Assembly: GCF_900109095.1 (NCBI RefSeq)
Contig: NZ_FNYZ01000001.1
Span: 1,054,001 to 1,118,000 of the forward strand
DNA from: Sphingobium sp. AP50
GTDB lineage: Bacteria; Pseudomonadota; Alphaproteobacteria; Sphingomonadales; Sphingomonadaceae
Direction: 5' to 3'
Length of the DNA: 64,000 bases
In this document: one piece after another, positions 33,794 through 42,155 of the stretch
Layout of the letters: every line of letters begins with the position of its first letter
Numbering within the stretch: the stretch's first letter is position 1
Made by a program: the position numbers and the translations under genes
The notes under the pieces: model-generated
Told to the model about the DNA's origin: nothing
Seen by the model: only the letters and a program-made list of their open reading frames with translations
Databases searched by the model: none

Positions 33794-34426
33794 TCAGAGC
33801 GTTGCCATGGTGGCGTGGCTGCACTTGTCATCCTTGTGCCCGCCGCCCGTCAGCATCGAGGCGGCGAGGAAGCCGCCGACCAGCAGGACGAGGAACAGGG
33901 CGGACAGGAGCGCCAGATATTTCTCGATAAAGACTTTGATCGGCCGGCCGAATTTCCAGAAGAGGAAGCCGACGATCATGAACTGGAAGGCGCGGCTGAG
34001 GATGCTGGCCCAGAGGAAGGTGAAGAGCGAGAGGCCGATGAAGCCCGCCGTGATGGTGATGAGCTTGAACGGGATGGGCGTTGCGCCCTTGATCAGGATG
34101 ATTTCCGCCCCGTAATCGCGCAGATAGCAGGCCGCGACCGGGAATTTGGCGGTGAGGCCGAGCAGGCTCAATATCTGGTGCCCGACCGCTTCATAAAGGA
34201 AGTGGCCGATGCCATAGCCGACCAGTCCGCCCAGCACCGAGGCTAGGGTGCAGATGAAGCCGAAGCGCAGCGCCTTTTCCGGGCGGGCGAGACACATCAG
34301 GCCCAGCAGCGGGTGCGGCGGGATCGGGAAGAAGCTGGATTCCATGAAGCTGAAGGCGAAGAGCCAGCGTTCGGCGTGGCGGTGGGCGGCCTTGGCCAGC
34401 ATCCATTGATAGAGCTTAGTCAGCAT
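33794..34426 (-). CDS. YqaA-family membrane protein (VTT/DedA-like)
   Basis: The 210-aa protein has four to five membrane spans and the YqaA pattern ESSFFPIPPHPLLGLMCLA, with KGATPIPFKLITITAGFIG further on. These correspond to the re-entrant loops of the VTT (DedA) superfamily, which moves lipids or keeps membrane potential; the exact role is unknown. I chose ATG 34426 (MLTKLYQWM), since the upstream extension is hydrophilic and antisense to the TonB-like gene. It is just upstream of lnt. Confidence 0.88.
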   Translation of the reverse strand: MLTKLYQWMLAKAAHRHAERWLFAFSFMESSFFPIPPHPLLGLMCLARPEKALRFGFICTLASVLGGLVGYGIGHFLYEAVGHQILSLLGLTAKFPVAACYLRDYGAEIILIKGATPIPFKLITITAGFIGLSLFTFLWASILSRAFQFMIVGFLFWKFGRPIKVFIEKYLALLSALFLVLLVGGFLAASMLTGGGHKDDKCSHATMATL

Positions 34427-34536
34427 CGCGGCGGGACTAGCCGAGATCGGCAGGAGCTGCCAGCGCTTTTGGCACGATGCTGCGGTCCTTTGGGGCAGGC
34501 GCGTCGACGGACTTGATTGTTCCGCGCCGTCTGGGC

Positions 34537-35460
34537 ATGACCCCTCTCTTATCCAGTCCTGTTCGGTCCGCACCTTTGAACATCCCTTTCATTTCCGGGG
34601 CATCGCCCTTCCACTGGGGGCCCATCCCCTGGGCCAAGGTGCGGGAGCGCGCGGGCGGTATCGTCTTCGCGCTGGTGCTGAACCTGTTGCTGCTGCTGGC
34701 GCTGTTCACCCTGTCGCCCACATTCGATCCGCCCAAAGTCGACGACCGGCTGCCGGTGACGTTCGATGTCGAGACGGGGCAGAAGAAGGACGAGAGTCAG
34801 GCCAAGGCCGAAAAGACGCAGAAGCGCGAGCAGGACAAGGCGCAGCCGCAGAAACAGGCCGATCCGGTGGTGCGGCCGCCGATCCCGGTGGAAAAGCCCG
34901 CCGAGCAGCCGCCATCGCCCTTCCCCTTCCTGACGCTGAATCGCGAGCAGATGGCGTCGGCCGATATCGGCAACATGCCCAAGGGCGCGCAGGGCGTGGG
35001 CCAAGGCAAGGGCGACAGTGCAGCGGTGTCCGGTCCGGGCGAAGGGCCGGGTGGCGTGCAGCTTTATGAAGCGGAATGGTATCGGCGGCCGACCCATGCC
35101 GAACTGTCGACCTATCTGCCCGGCAATGCGCCGCCGCAGGGCTATGGCCTGGTGGCGTGCAAGACGATCGACCATTTCCATGTGGAAAATTGCCAGGTGC
35201 TGGGCGAATATCCGATGGGGTCCGGGCTGGGCAGGGCGGTGCGGCTGGCGGCGTGGCAATTCCTCGTGCGGCCGCCGCGGGTGAACGGCAAGACGATGGT
35301 GGGAAGCTGGGTGCGCATCCGCATCGATTATACGCGGACCGGGGCGCCGGGTGCCGGAAGGCCGGGGTCTGATGATGACGCCGGGCCTGACGCCAGGTCG
35401 CAACCGGCGCAGCCGGAAATGAAGCGGCTGGCGCCGGGAGTCGCCGGACCGCAATTTTGA
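34537..35460 (+). CDS. TonB-like energy transducer protein
   Basis: The 307-aa protein has one membrane span (residues 44-60, VFALVLNLLLLLALFTL), then a long charged, proline-rich stretch (QAKAEKTQKREQDKAQPQKQ; PVEKPAEQPPSPFPF) as in TonB. A globular C-terminal domain with a pair of cysteines follows (GLVACKTIDHFHVENCQVLG). The C-terminal part resembles TonB-C folds, but a match is not certain. It is divergent from yqaA. A start 20 codons upstream is also possible. Confidence 0.65.
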   Translation: MTPLLSSPVRSAPLNIPFISGASPFHWGPIPWAKVRERAGGIVFALVLNLLLLLALFTLSPTFDPPKVDDRLPVTFDVETGQKKDESQAKAEKTQKREQDKAQPQKQADPVVRPPIPVEKPAEQPPSPFPFLTLNREQMASADIGNMPKGAQGVGQGKGDSAAVSGPGEGPGGVQLYEAEWYRRPTHAELSTYLPGNAPPQGYGLVACKTIDHFHVENCQVLGEYPMGSGLGRAVRLAAWQFLVRPPRVNGKTMVGSWVRIRIDYTRTGAPGAGRPGSDDDAGPDARSQPAQPEMKRLAPGVAGPQF

Positions 35461-35648
35461 AAGAGGCCAATATCGCGCGAGCGGATCGGGCGGCTGGTCC
35501 GGCAAGCGGGTAGAAGCCCCCTCCTGTTGAGATTGCGTCATGGCTCGGCTGGTGGGCGCCCGTCCCGCTGCCTTTTCCTTTGGGAAAAGGTCGGGAGATG
35601 GGTTCCCGCCTGCGCGGGAATGACGGCGTTTGCGAGGATGGAGTGACG
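35461..35648. repeat. Intergenic stretch with sphingomonad palindrome
   Basis: The 188-bp gap holds CCTTTTCC-TTTG-GGAAAAGG near 35571-35589 and the hairpin TTCCCGCCTGCGCGGGAA near 35603-35620 followed by TGACGG. The latter motif is frequent in sphingomonad intergenic regions. No gene is seen. Confidence 0.5.
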
Positions 35649-36242
35649 ATGCGGGTCGCGATTTTGACCTTTGATGGGTTCAACGAACTGGACAGTTTCG
35701 TGGCGCTGGCGCTGCTCAATCGAGTGCCGGGCTGGCGGGCCGGGATTTGCGGGCCGGGAGAGACGCTGACGTCGATGAATGGCGTGCAGGTTGCGGTACA
35801 GCAAGGCATTGAATTTGCAGAGGAAGCGGACATCGTTCTGGTCGGGAGCGGGGTGCGGACACTGGAAGTTGTTTCGGATACGAAACTAATGGCGCGGTTG
35901 CGGCTGGACCCGGTGCGGCAGATTATCGGGGCGCAATGTTCGGGCGCGCTGGTGCTGGCGAAGCTGGGGCTGCTGGGCGATGTGCCGGTGTGTACCGATG
36001 TGACGACGAAGCCCTGGGCGATCGCAGCGGGGGCAAGGGTGATCGATGCGCCTTTCCATGCCGCCGGCAATGTGGCCACGGCGGGCGGGTGCATGGCGGC
36101 GCACTATCTGGCGGCCTGGGCAATCGCGCGCGGCGCAGGGGAAGAGGTCGCGCGGACCGTGATCGACTATGTCGCGCCGGTGGGCGAGAAGGCGGAAACG
36201 GTCGCGCGGGTGATGGGCGTGGTGGGGCCGTTTCTGGGGTGA
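35649..36242 (+). CDS. DJ-1/PfpI family protein
   Basis: This 197-aa protein has the class I glutamine amidotransferase-like fold of DJ-1/PfpI. The nucleophile-elbow cysteine is seen in IIGAQCSGALVLAKLG, and the N-terminal VAILTFDGFNELDSFVAL is typical of AraC-associated and isocyanide hydratase relatives. GGAG precedes ATG 35649; an upstream extension derives from the repeat. Activity cannot be set; isonitrile hydratase or a stress role are options. Confidence 0.85.
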   Translation: MRVAILTFDGFNELDSFVALALLNRVPGWRAGICGPGETLTSMNGVQVAVQQGIEFAEEADIVLVGSGVRTLEVVSDTKLMARLRLDPVRQIIGAQCSGALVLAKLGLLGDVPVCTDVTTKPWAIAAGARVIDAPFHAAGNVATAGGCMAAHYLAAWAIARGAGEEVARTVIDYVAPVGEKAETVARVMGVVGPFLG

Positions 36243-36312
36243 CGGGTGAAGGGATTGCCCGCGTCAGGTGATAGCGGCATGACCGATGGTCTTCATGATC
36301 GGAGGTGCGAAT

Positions 36313-36912
36313 ATGCGTCGGCTTGCCCCTTTCCTGCTATGTCTGACCCTGTCGCAGGGCGCGTTGGCCGCTGAGGCGCCGGAGGATTGCAAGGCCGATT
36401 GCCCGGTCAATGCCGAGATGACTTCATTGTTCGATGCCGATCAGGCTGCGCGCAAACATGGCTTCGATGGCGACTGGGACCGGATCGAGGCGGAGGATGC
36501 GCAGCGGCGCGCGCGGACCGGGGCGCTGATCGCGGCGGGGGCGCTGCGCAGCGGGACCGATTTCTATCACGCGGCTTATATCTATCAACATGGGGGCGAA
36601 CCGGCCGATTATCTGAAGGCGCATGTGCTGGCGACGAGCGCGGTCGCGAAGGGGCGGGCCGATGCGGCATGGATCGCGGCGGCAACGCTGGACCGCTATT
36701 TGAAAGCGATCGGCCGGTCGCAGATTTACGGCACCCAATATCGGGTGCGCGACGGCGTGGCGACGCAGGAACCCTATGACCGGGTGCTGGTGCCCGATGC
36801 GCTGCGGGCAGTGGCGGGCGTGCCGCTGCTGGCCGAGCAGGAGGCGGAGCGGGCCGAACTGGAGCGGGAGGCGCAGGCGCGGGAGGCCCGCAAGAAGAGC
36901 GGGGTGGAGTGA
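36313..36912 (+). CDS. Secreted protein of unknown function
   Basis: The 199-aa product has a signal peptide (residues 1-19, ending ALA), a cysteine pair in EDCKADCPVN, and an all-helical body with the segment SGTDFYHAAYIYQHGGEPADY. The C-terminal 30 residues form a charged helix (EAERAELEREAQAREARKK). A GGAGG site precedes ATG 36313. The helical repeat character resembles TPR/Sel1-like scaffold proteins, but no family is claimed. Confidence 0.7.
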   Translation: MRRLAPFLLCLTLSQGALAAEAPEDCKADCPVNAEMTSLFDADQAARKHGFDGDWDRIEAEDAQRRARTGALIAAGALRSGTDFYHAAYIYQHGGEPADYLKAHVLATSAVAKGRADAAWIAAATLDRYLKAIGRSQIYGTQYRVRDGVATQEPYDRVLVPDALRAVAGVPLLAEQEAERAELEREAQAREARKKSGVE

Positions 36913-36995
36913 ACTGAGGGCGGTGATTGCAGGTTGCAATCCGCTACTGGCCTGCCATGGTGCGGCCATCCGACCACAGGAGAGGAGGAACGGGC

Positions 36996-37655
36996 ATGAT
37001 CATCCATGGGGCGCGGCCGTCGCCATTTGTGCGCAAGGTGATCGTCTTTGCCGCGGAGAAGGGCATTGCCGTCGAGGTGCAGGCGGCGGGCTTCGGACGC
37101 GGGGCGGAGGGCTATCTGAAGGCGTCGCCCTTCGACAAGATACCGGCGCTGGAGGATGGCGATTTCCTGCTGTGCGATTCGACCGCCATCATCACCTATA
37201 TGGATGCCCTGAAGCCTGGCGAGGAGATGATCCCGGCGGCGCCGAGGGAGCGGGCGCGCACGATATGGTATGAGGAATTTGGCGATACGATCGTGCAGGC
37301 GGCCGGGCAGAAGATATTCTTCAACCGGGCGGTGGCGCGGCGGCTGAAGCGTGAGCCGGATCTGGCGGCGGCGGACCTGGCGGAGGCCGAGGAGATGCCG
37401 AAAATCCATGATTATCTGGAGTCTGTGCTGGAGTCCGGGCCGGAGGGCGGCGGCTGGCTGGTGGGGGATCGCTTCACTTTGGCCGATCTGGCGGTGGCCT
37501 GTCCGCTGATCAATGTCGCCTATGTTTCGGCCGGACTGAGCGCGGACCGGTGGCCGCGCACGGTCGACTGGCTGGCGCGGGTGCGGGCGCGGCCGAGCGT
37601 CGCGACGGCGCTGGCGGAGGAGTGGCCGATGGTGGAGTCGATGCTGAGCAAATAA
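36996..37655 (+). CDS. Glutathione S-transferase family protein
   Basis: The 219-aa protein has an N-terminal thioredoxin-like domain (ARPSPFVRKVIVFAAEKGI, then FDKIPALEDGDFLLCDSTAI with the cis-Pro and Ser/Asp glutathione-binding parts) and a C-terminal helical domain with FTLADLAVACPLINV. Length is normal. A GGAGAGGAGG site precedes the ATG. Substrate is unknown. It is the last host gene before the GTA cluster. Confidence 0.9.
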   Translation: MIIHGARPSPFVRKVIVFAAEKGIAVEVQAAGFGRGAEGYLKASPFDKIPALEDGDFLLCDSTAIITYMDALKPGEEMIPAAPRERARTIWYEEFGDTIVQAAGQKIFFNRAVARRLKREPDLAAADLAEAEEMPKIHDYLESVLESGPEGGGWLVGDRFTLADLAVACPLINVAYVSAGLSADRWPRTVDWLARVRARPSVATALAEEWPMVESMLSK

Positions 37656-37744
37656 CCTATATGGTACATTTTGCTTGACAGCGTCACGCTGTTGTGGCAG
37701 ATATGTGGATATTGGGAAAATGTGAGTCGCCGACATGGCGGTGC

Positions 37745-37776
37745 AAGGGGCTGGTCCTGTATGGGGCCGGCCCTTT
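37745..37776 (+). terminator. Terminator-like hairpin before the small terminase gene
   Basis: AAGGGGCTGG (37745-37754) pairs with CCGGCCCTT (about 37768-37775) followed by TT. It lies 34 bp before the small terminase start. Confidence 0.55.
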
Positions 37777-37809
37777 TCGTCGTGCGGGCGGCAGGCGGGG
37801 GATCGGGGC

Positions 37810-38364
37810 ATGGCGGCGAGGAAGAAGCGGGGCGAGATGGTGCCGCAGCGGCAGGCGATGGCAGGCGGCACGCAGGCGCAGATGCGCAAGGTGCGTGGCG
37901 ACGGGTGGAGCCAGGCGGACGAGCAGTTGTTCCTGGAGACGCTGGCCGAGACGTGCAACGCCAGCGAGGCGGCGCGCGCGATCGGCAAGAGCCGGACGGG
38001 CGCCTATCGCCGGAAGAAGGCCGTTCCGGCCTTTGCGCAGGCGTGGATGGAGGCGCTGACGATCGGCTATCAGGAGATCGAGATGCTGCTGATGCGGGAA
38101 ATATTGTTCGGCAGCGAGGTGGAGGATATCACGCTGGATGCCGAGGGGGCGGTCAAGACGCGCAAGGTGAAGCGCAGCCGCAACATGGCCGTGGCGCTGC
38201 GCCTGCTGGCCTATCATCGCGACACGATGATGGCGATGCGGCAGGCGGCGGCAGGGGTGACGGTCGAGCGGCCCGACAGTCCGGATGCGATCGCGCGGGT
38301 GGACGCGATAATGGCGGAGGTGCAGGCGGAGAGGGGGCGTGCGGAGGCGGTGGGAGCAGGATAG
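37810..38364 (+). CDS. GTA/phage terminase small-subunit-like protein
   Basis: The 184-aa protein has a helix-turn-helix-like N-terminal half: WSQADEQLFLETLAETCNAS followed by EAARAIGKSRTGAYRRKK. A helical, charged C-terminal half follows. This matches small terminase subunits of sphingomonad GTAs that recognise DNA for packaging. It is separated from the large terminase by about 3.8 kb of unrelated genes. The start at ATG 37810 (MAARKKRG) is preferred over 37735. Confidence 0.7.
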   Translation: MAARKKRGEMVPQRQAMAGGTQAQMRKVRGDGWSQADEQLFLETLAETCNASEAARAIGKSRTGAYRRKKAVPAFAQAWMEALTIGYQEIEMLLMREILFGSEVEDITLDAEGAVKTRKVKRSRNMAVALRLLAYHRDTMMAMRQAAAGVTVERPDSPDAIARVDAIMAEVQAERGRAEAVGAG

Positions 38365-38495
38365 CGGGCAGCGGTATGCGCTCGCCTGTTCTATTGTCCC
38401 GACAGGCGCTGAGGCGGGATTGTTCGGATTTCGTTCGGTTCTTCGGCAGGTGCAGGTGCTGCGTTGGACTGCGATCATTTGGCTTTGAAGCACGC

Positions 38496-38564
38496 CGTCA
38501 TTGCGAGCGGAGCGAAGCAATCCAAAGGTGCGCTGTGGATTGCTTCGCTCCGCTCGCAATGACG
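38496..38564. repeat. Perfect inverted repeat with 28-nt arms (CGTCATTGCGAGCG family), copy 1
   Basis: Arms at 38496-38523 and 38537-38564 are perfect reverse complements around a 13-nt spacer. A second copy of the family is at 62178-62247. It is intergenic, downstream of the small terminase. Confidence 0.85.
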
Positions 38565-38588
38565 GATCAGACTTGTTGTATAGCGCCG

Positions 38589-38747
38589 CTAATCGCTGTT
38601 GAGCATGGCGAGGGCGGCGCGGTCCGCATAGGCGGCGGCGAGCTTGCGATGGGCGGCGCGCGCGCGGCTGTGGGTCGAGGCGTCGGCCATCAACCGCTGT
38701 TTGCGGCACCGGGTGGAATAATAAACGAAGTCGGACCCCTGCATCAT
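38589..38747 (-). CDS. 52-aa conserved-type small protein
   Basis: ATG 38747 follows GGGAGAGTGAGG and opens a 52-codon frame with TAG at 38589. The peptide begins MMQGSDFVYYSTRCRKQRL and goes on as one amphipathic, alanine-rich helix (AAHRKLAAAYADRAAL). It has no signal or membrane segment. Small proteins of this shape are common in sphingomonads, but I know no function. It is on the opposite strand to the GTA genes. Confidence 0.62.
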   Translation of the reverse strand: MMQGSDFVYYSTRCRKQRLMADASTHSRARAAHRKLAAAYADRAALAMLNSD

Positions 38748-38973
38748 GGCCTCACTCTCCCTGGGCGGCGGTCTGCGCCGATCACACCCAAGCGATGGAG
38801 TGTTGGGGACGGGGGTTAATAAAGTCTTTCGGGCGGCACGCTATTGCGACCGAATTGCGGTTTTTGCGGTGAATGGTGGGGGGTGGCCGGGATGGGTGGT
38901 TTGGGGACGGTCGGGTTTAAGTTGCGCATGACCGACAAGCAGACAACTATGAGAGGTCATTAAGGGGGCTGCG

Positions 38974-39384
38974 ATGCTTGAAGGGCGAGATTGGTATGCT
39001 GTGAGTGGGGCGGCAGCAGAGGCCTTGGCACAGTTACGCATGGCCGCACCGGAAAATCTGCCGACACGGTATCTCGACCTGCTTGCTTTTAGCGATGGCG
39101 GAGAAGGTCCGTTGGCAGTTCAGCCTTACAACCTCTGTTTGGACTCAGCGATGACCGTAGCGGAGGCAATCAACAGCGAGAATAACGGCCAAGCTGATCT
39201 ACAAGGCTTTCTCATCTTCGGTAGCAATGGCGGCGGAGAGTATCTCGCGTTCGACACCCGTAAGGAAGCGCCTTGGCCTGTCGTTGTTATCGATATGGTA
39301 GTGGGCGGGAATAGCGCCTCGGTTATCGCACCTGACTTTAACGTATTTTATGACCGGATAGGGTTTGAGGCAGAGGCGGCTTAA
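38974..39384 (+). CDS. SMI1/KNR4 (SUKH) domain protein
   Basis: The 136-aa protein has the SUKH pattern: LPTRYLDLLAFSDGGEGPLA at the start, then a beta-rich core with GFLIFGSNGGGEYLAFDTRK and a final VIAPDFNVFYDRIGF. SUKH proteins are often immunity partners of polymorphic toxins, though stand-alone copies exist. No toxin gene is next to it. GGGGG precedes the ATG. Base use is a little AT-richer than in flanking genes, suggesting transfer into the GTA region. Confidence 0.78.
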   Translation: MLEGRDWYAVSGAAAEALAQLRMAAPENLPTRYLDLLAFSDGGEGPLAVQPYNLCLDSAMTVAEAINSENNGQADLQGFLIFGSNGGGEYLAFDTRKEAPWPVVVIDMVVGGNSASVIAPDFNVFYDRIGFEAEAA

Positions 39385-39794
39385 ACGTCCGCTTTTGCTC
39401 GCTTTGCGTCGAAAGGGCATATTATGTTCGCGCAGAGGCGCAGAGCAGGGTGGCAATTTCCTCTGCGTTCTCTGCGTCTCAGCGCGAAATCTTCTTTAAT
39501 TTGGTTCACGCGGAGGCGCGGAGGGATTGCGTATTTTCTCCGCGTCTTCGCGGCTCCGCGTGAACATTATGTGCTGCTTGTGGAGTTAAAGCGGCGACCT
39601 GCCTGTTCAGGCCTTTCCCGCCTCCGCCTGAGACCCCAGCGTTGGCCTTTGGCCGCGCTTCGGGTCGCTGGGGTGACGGTTGGAGGGGATGGGCGTTGCC
39701 CGGCCTTTGCCAACCCGGTTGGCAGGTAGTGCTGTTGTTCTCTGCCCCTTTGGCGGGCGGGACGCCGGTGGTTTGGCCGGCGTCCCGGTGCCTG
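39385..39794. repeat. Gene-free 410 bp with repeated CGCGGAGGCGCGGAG motifs
   Basis: Two head-to-head palindromes are seen. GTTCACGCGGAG at 39504-39515 pairs with CTCCGCGTGAAC at 39554-39565. A related GTTCGCGCAGAGGCGCAGAG starts near 39425. The same motif opens the terminators at 42071 and 49284. No gene is supported. Confidence 0.6.
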
Positions 39795-40499
39795 TCAGCG
39801 GCCGGCGTTGATTTCCAGCGAGGGGTCGACGAGCGATGTCTTGGTTGTGGTCGGGGTCGCGGCGGCGGCGGGCGTTGCTGCCGGGGTGACGGGGGCTGCT
39901 ACGGGCGTCGTGGCGACGGGGATGGCGGCTGGCGCGGGTGCGGCAGCGGCGAAGGCGACGCTGACATCTTCGTCCAGGAAGGCGGTGACGGGCGCGCCGA
40001 GCGGGATGCGGGCGCTGGTGCCGGTGGTGAAGAAGCCGGCGACCGGTACGAAGGCGATCGCGGCGACCACGCCGGCGGTGCCGGTGACGCCCTTGTCATC
40101 GAAGGTGCCGGTCAGGCGGATCTGATTGCCGTTGGCGCGGACATAGAGGACGCGGCCGGTGATATGGCCGGATTTGCCCCACATGCCCTTGTTGCGGACG
40201 TCGGTGACTTCGCCGGTGACGGGGCTGCCGGCCGGGATCACGATCTGGCCATTGAGGCTGACGGCTTCGGCGACTTCGAGCTGGACGCGCTGGCCCACGA
40301 GCAGCTTCTTGCCTTCGGTGGTGAGCGGCTCGGCCATTTTGAGCGGAATCTGGGTGCCGGCGCGCAGGATGTTGCCGTTGGCGGGCGTAGCGATGATGGT
40401 GGCGACCGGCGTGGCGGGCGCGGTGGTGACTTGCGCCATGACGGACGGCGCGCAGGCAAAGGCAATCACGCCGAGAACGGCGCTGGACACGGACTTCAT
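39795..40499 (-). CDS. Secreted protein with Ala/Pro/Thr-rich tail, unknown function
   Basis: The 234-aa product starts at ATG 40499 after GGGGGG. It has a signal peptide ending VMAQ, then a beta-rich region with LRAGTQIPLKMAEPLTTEGK and VQLEVAEAVSLNGQIVIPAG. That region resembles SAF/TrbI-like barrels used in surface or conjugation proteins. The last 50 residues are low-complexity (repeats of AT, AP and PVAAP). Probably periplasmic or outer-membrane linked. No homology is claimed. Confidence 0.68.
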   Translation of the reverse strand: MKSVSSAVLGVIAFACAPSVMAQVTTAPATPVATIIATPANGNILRAGTQIPLKMAEPLTTEGKKLLVGQRVQLEVAEAVSLNGQIVIPAGSPVTGEVTDVRNKGMWGKSGHITGRVLYVRANGNQIRLTGTFDDKGVTGTAGVVAAIAFVPVAGFFTTGTSARIPLGAPVTAFLDEDVSVAFAAAAPAPAAIPVATTPVAAPVTPAATPAAAATPTTTKTSLVDPSLEINAGR

Positions 40500-40738
40500 G
40501 ATGGGACCCCCCAATAGATACGACTCCCCCCGGAGCCGAAGTGCAACTGGTGCTTGGGCGCGGGCAAGTCGTCAAGCGATAAAGTGTTGATTGGTCTTGG
40601 GCTTTATTTGGAGCGATTGTTCCGGGGCGGGACGGGGACTGGATTGGGGGACGGGTGTTTGGGGAGGGGGTCTATATGCGTCGGGCCATGGCGCGCGGTG
40701 CTTTACAGGCGTGAGGCAGGCGATATGAGTTTGGTCCC

Positions 40739-42067
40739 ATGACCAAGATGATCCTGATCGCCGCCCTGTCCGCAACCCTATGTTCGGTCACCGCCCTGAC
40801 CCAGCCTGTTCTTGCCGAGACGAAGGCGCCCGATCCGGTGCGGATGAAGGCGACGGTGGAGAGGCTGGTGAGTTTTGGCACGCGGCATACGCTGTCTTCG
40901 GCGACCGATCCCAAGCGAGGGATCGGGGCGGCGCGGACATGGGGCGCGGGCGAGTTTCAGAAGATCAGCAAGGCGTGCGGTGGCTGTTTGACGGTGGAGA
41001 CGATCGCGGATCGCTTTACCGGGCCGCGTGCGCCCGACGGGGTCGAGGTGGTGGATGTGCTGGCGATCCAGAAGGGGACGGGTGATCCCAATCAGGTGGT
41101 GATCGTCGCCGGGCATATCGACAGCCGCGTGACGGACGTGATGAACATTACGAGCGATGCGCCGGGCGCGAATGACAATGCGTCGGGCACGGCGCTGGTG
41201 ATCGAGGCGGCGCGGGTGCTGGCGGGCGAGAAGTTCGACGGGACGATCGTCTATGCGCTGCTGTCGGGTGAGGAGCAGGGGCTGTGGGGTGGCAAGTTGC
41301 TGGCGGCCACGGCCAGGGCGCGCGGCTGGCAGGTGCGGGCGATGCTGAACAATGACATTGTCGGCAACACGCTGGGCCAGAATGGGCAGCGGGTGGCGGA
41401 CCGGGTGCGCGTCTTTTCCGAAGGCATCCGCTTTTCGGAGGATGGGAAGGCCAATCTGACCCGCCGGGCGATCGGCGGGGAGGATGATGGTCCCTCGCGC
41501 GCGCTGGCCAAGAAGATTGACGGGATCGCCAAGGCCGATCCGGCGATCGGGCTGGACGTGTTTGCGGTGCGGCGGTTCGACCGGTTCGGGCGCGGGGGCG
41601 ATCATTCGCCTTTCCTGGACCTGGGCTTTCCGGCGGTGCGCTTTTCGGTGGGGATCGAAAATTATGACCGGCAGCATCAGGATTTGCGGACCGAAAATGG
41701 CCGGGTCTATGGCGATACGGTCGAGGGGATGGACTTTCCCTATCTGGCGAAGGTGACGGCGCTGAATGTCGCGACGCTGCGGGTGCTGGCGTATGCGCCG
41801 GCGGCGCCTGCGAGCGTTTCACTGGATGGCGCGCTGTCGATGGATACGCGGGTGTTCTGGGACGCGGTGCAGGGGGCGGCGGCTTATAAGGTTTACTGGC
41901 GGCGGGCCGATGCGCAGGACTGGAGCGACAGCCGGGTCGTGACCGGCGCGACGGAGACGGTGCTGAAGGATGTGGTGGTCGACGATCATTTCATCGGTGT
42001 GGCGGCTGTGGCCAAGGATGGGGCGGAGAGTCTCGTCACTTTTGGCGGGATGGCGCCGCGGAAATAA
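40739..42067 (+). CDS. Secreted M28-family zinc aminopeptidase
   Basis: The 442-aa protein has a signal peptide ending VLAE and a peptidase M28 domain. The zinc ligands and catalytic acids are seen as VAGHIDSR, GANDNASG, LSGEEQGLWGG, NNDIVGN and GGDHSPFLDLG. The C-terminal 85 residues form a fibronectin III-like domain (VSLDGALSMDTRVFWDAVQG). It would trim peptides outside the inner membrane. It lies within the GTA region but is not a GTA gene. Confidence 0.9.
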   Translation: MTKMILIAALSATLCSVTALTQPVLAETKAPDPVRMKATVERLVSFGTRHTLSSATDPKRGIGAARTWGAGEFQKISKACGGCLTVETIADRFTGPRAPDGVEVVDVLAIQKGTGDPNQVVIVAGHIDSRVTDVMNITSDAPGANDNASGTALVIEAARVLAGEKFDGTIVYALLSGEEQGLWGGKLLAATARARGWQVRAMLNNDIVGNTLGQNGQRVADRVRVFSEGIRFSEDGKANLTRRAIGGEDDGPSRALAKKIDGIAKADPAIGLDVFAVRRFDRFGRGGDHSPFLDLGFPAVRFSVGIENYDRQHQDLRTENGRVYGDTVEGMDFPYLAKVTALNVATLRVLAYAPAAPASVSLDGALSMDTRVFWDAVQGAAAYKVYWRRADAQDWSDSRVVTGATETVLKDVVVDDHFIGVAAVAKDGAESLVTFGGMAPRK

Positions 42068-42108
42068 CGGGTTCGCGCAGAGGCGCGGGGACACGGAGAA
42101 GATTGGAG

Positions 42109-42134
42109 AAGGCCGCTTTCGGGCGGCCTTTTTT
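42109..42134 (+). terminator. Rho-independent terminator before the large terminase gene
   Basis: AAGGCCGC (42109-42116) pairs perfectly with GCGGCCTT (42123-42130) and is followed by TTTT. It ends the M28 peptidase transcript and lies 22 bp before the terminase ATG. It follows a CGCGCAGAGGCGCGGGG repeat at about 42075. Confidence 0.8.
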
Positions 42135-42155
42135 GTGCCGTTTCGGGGGAGGGCG

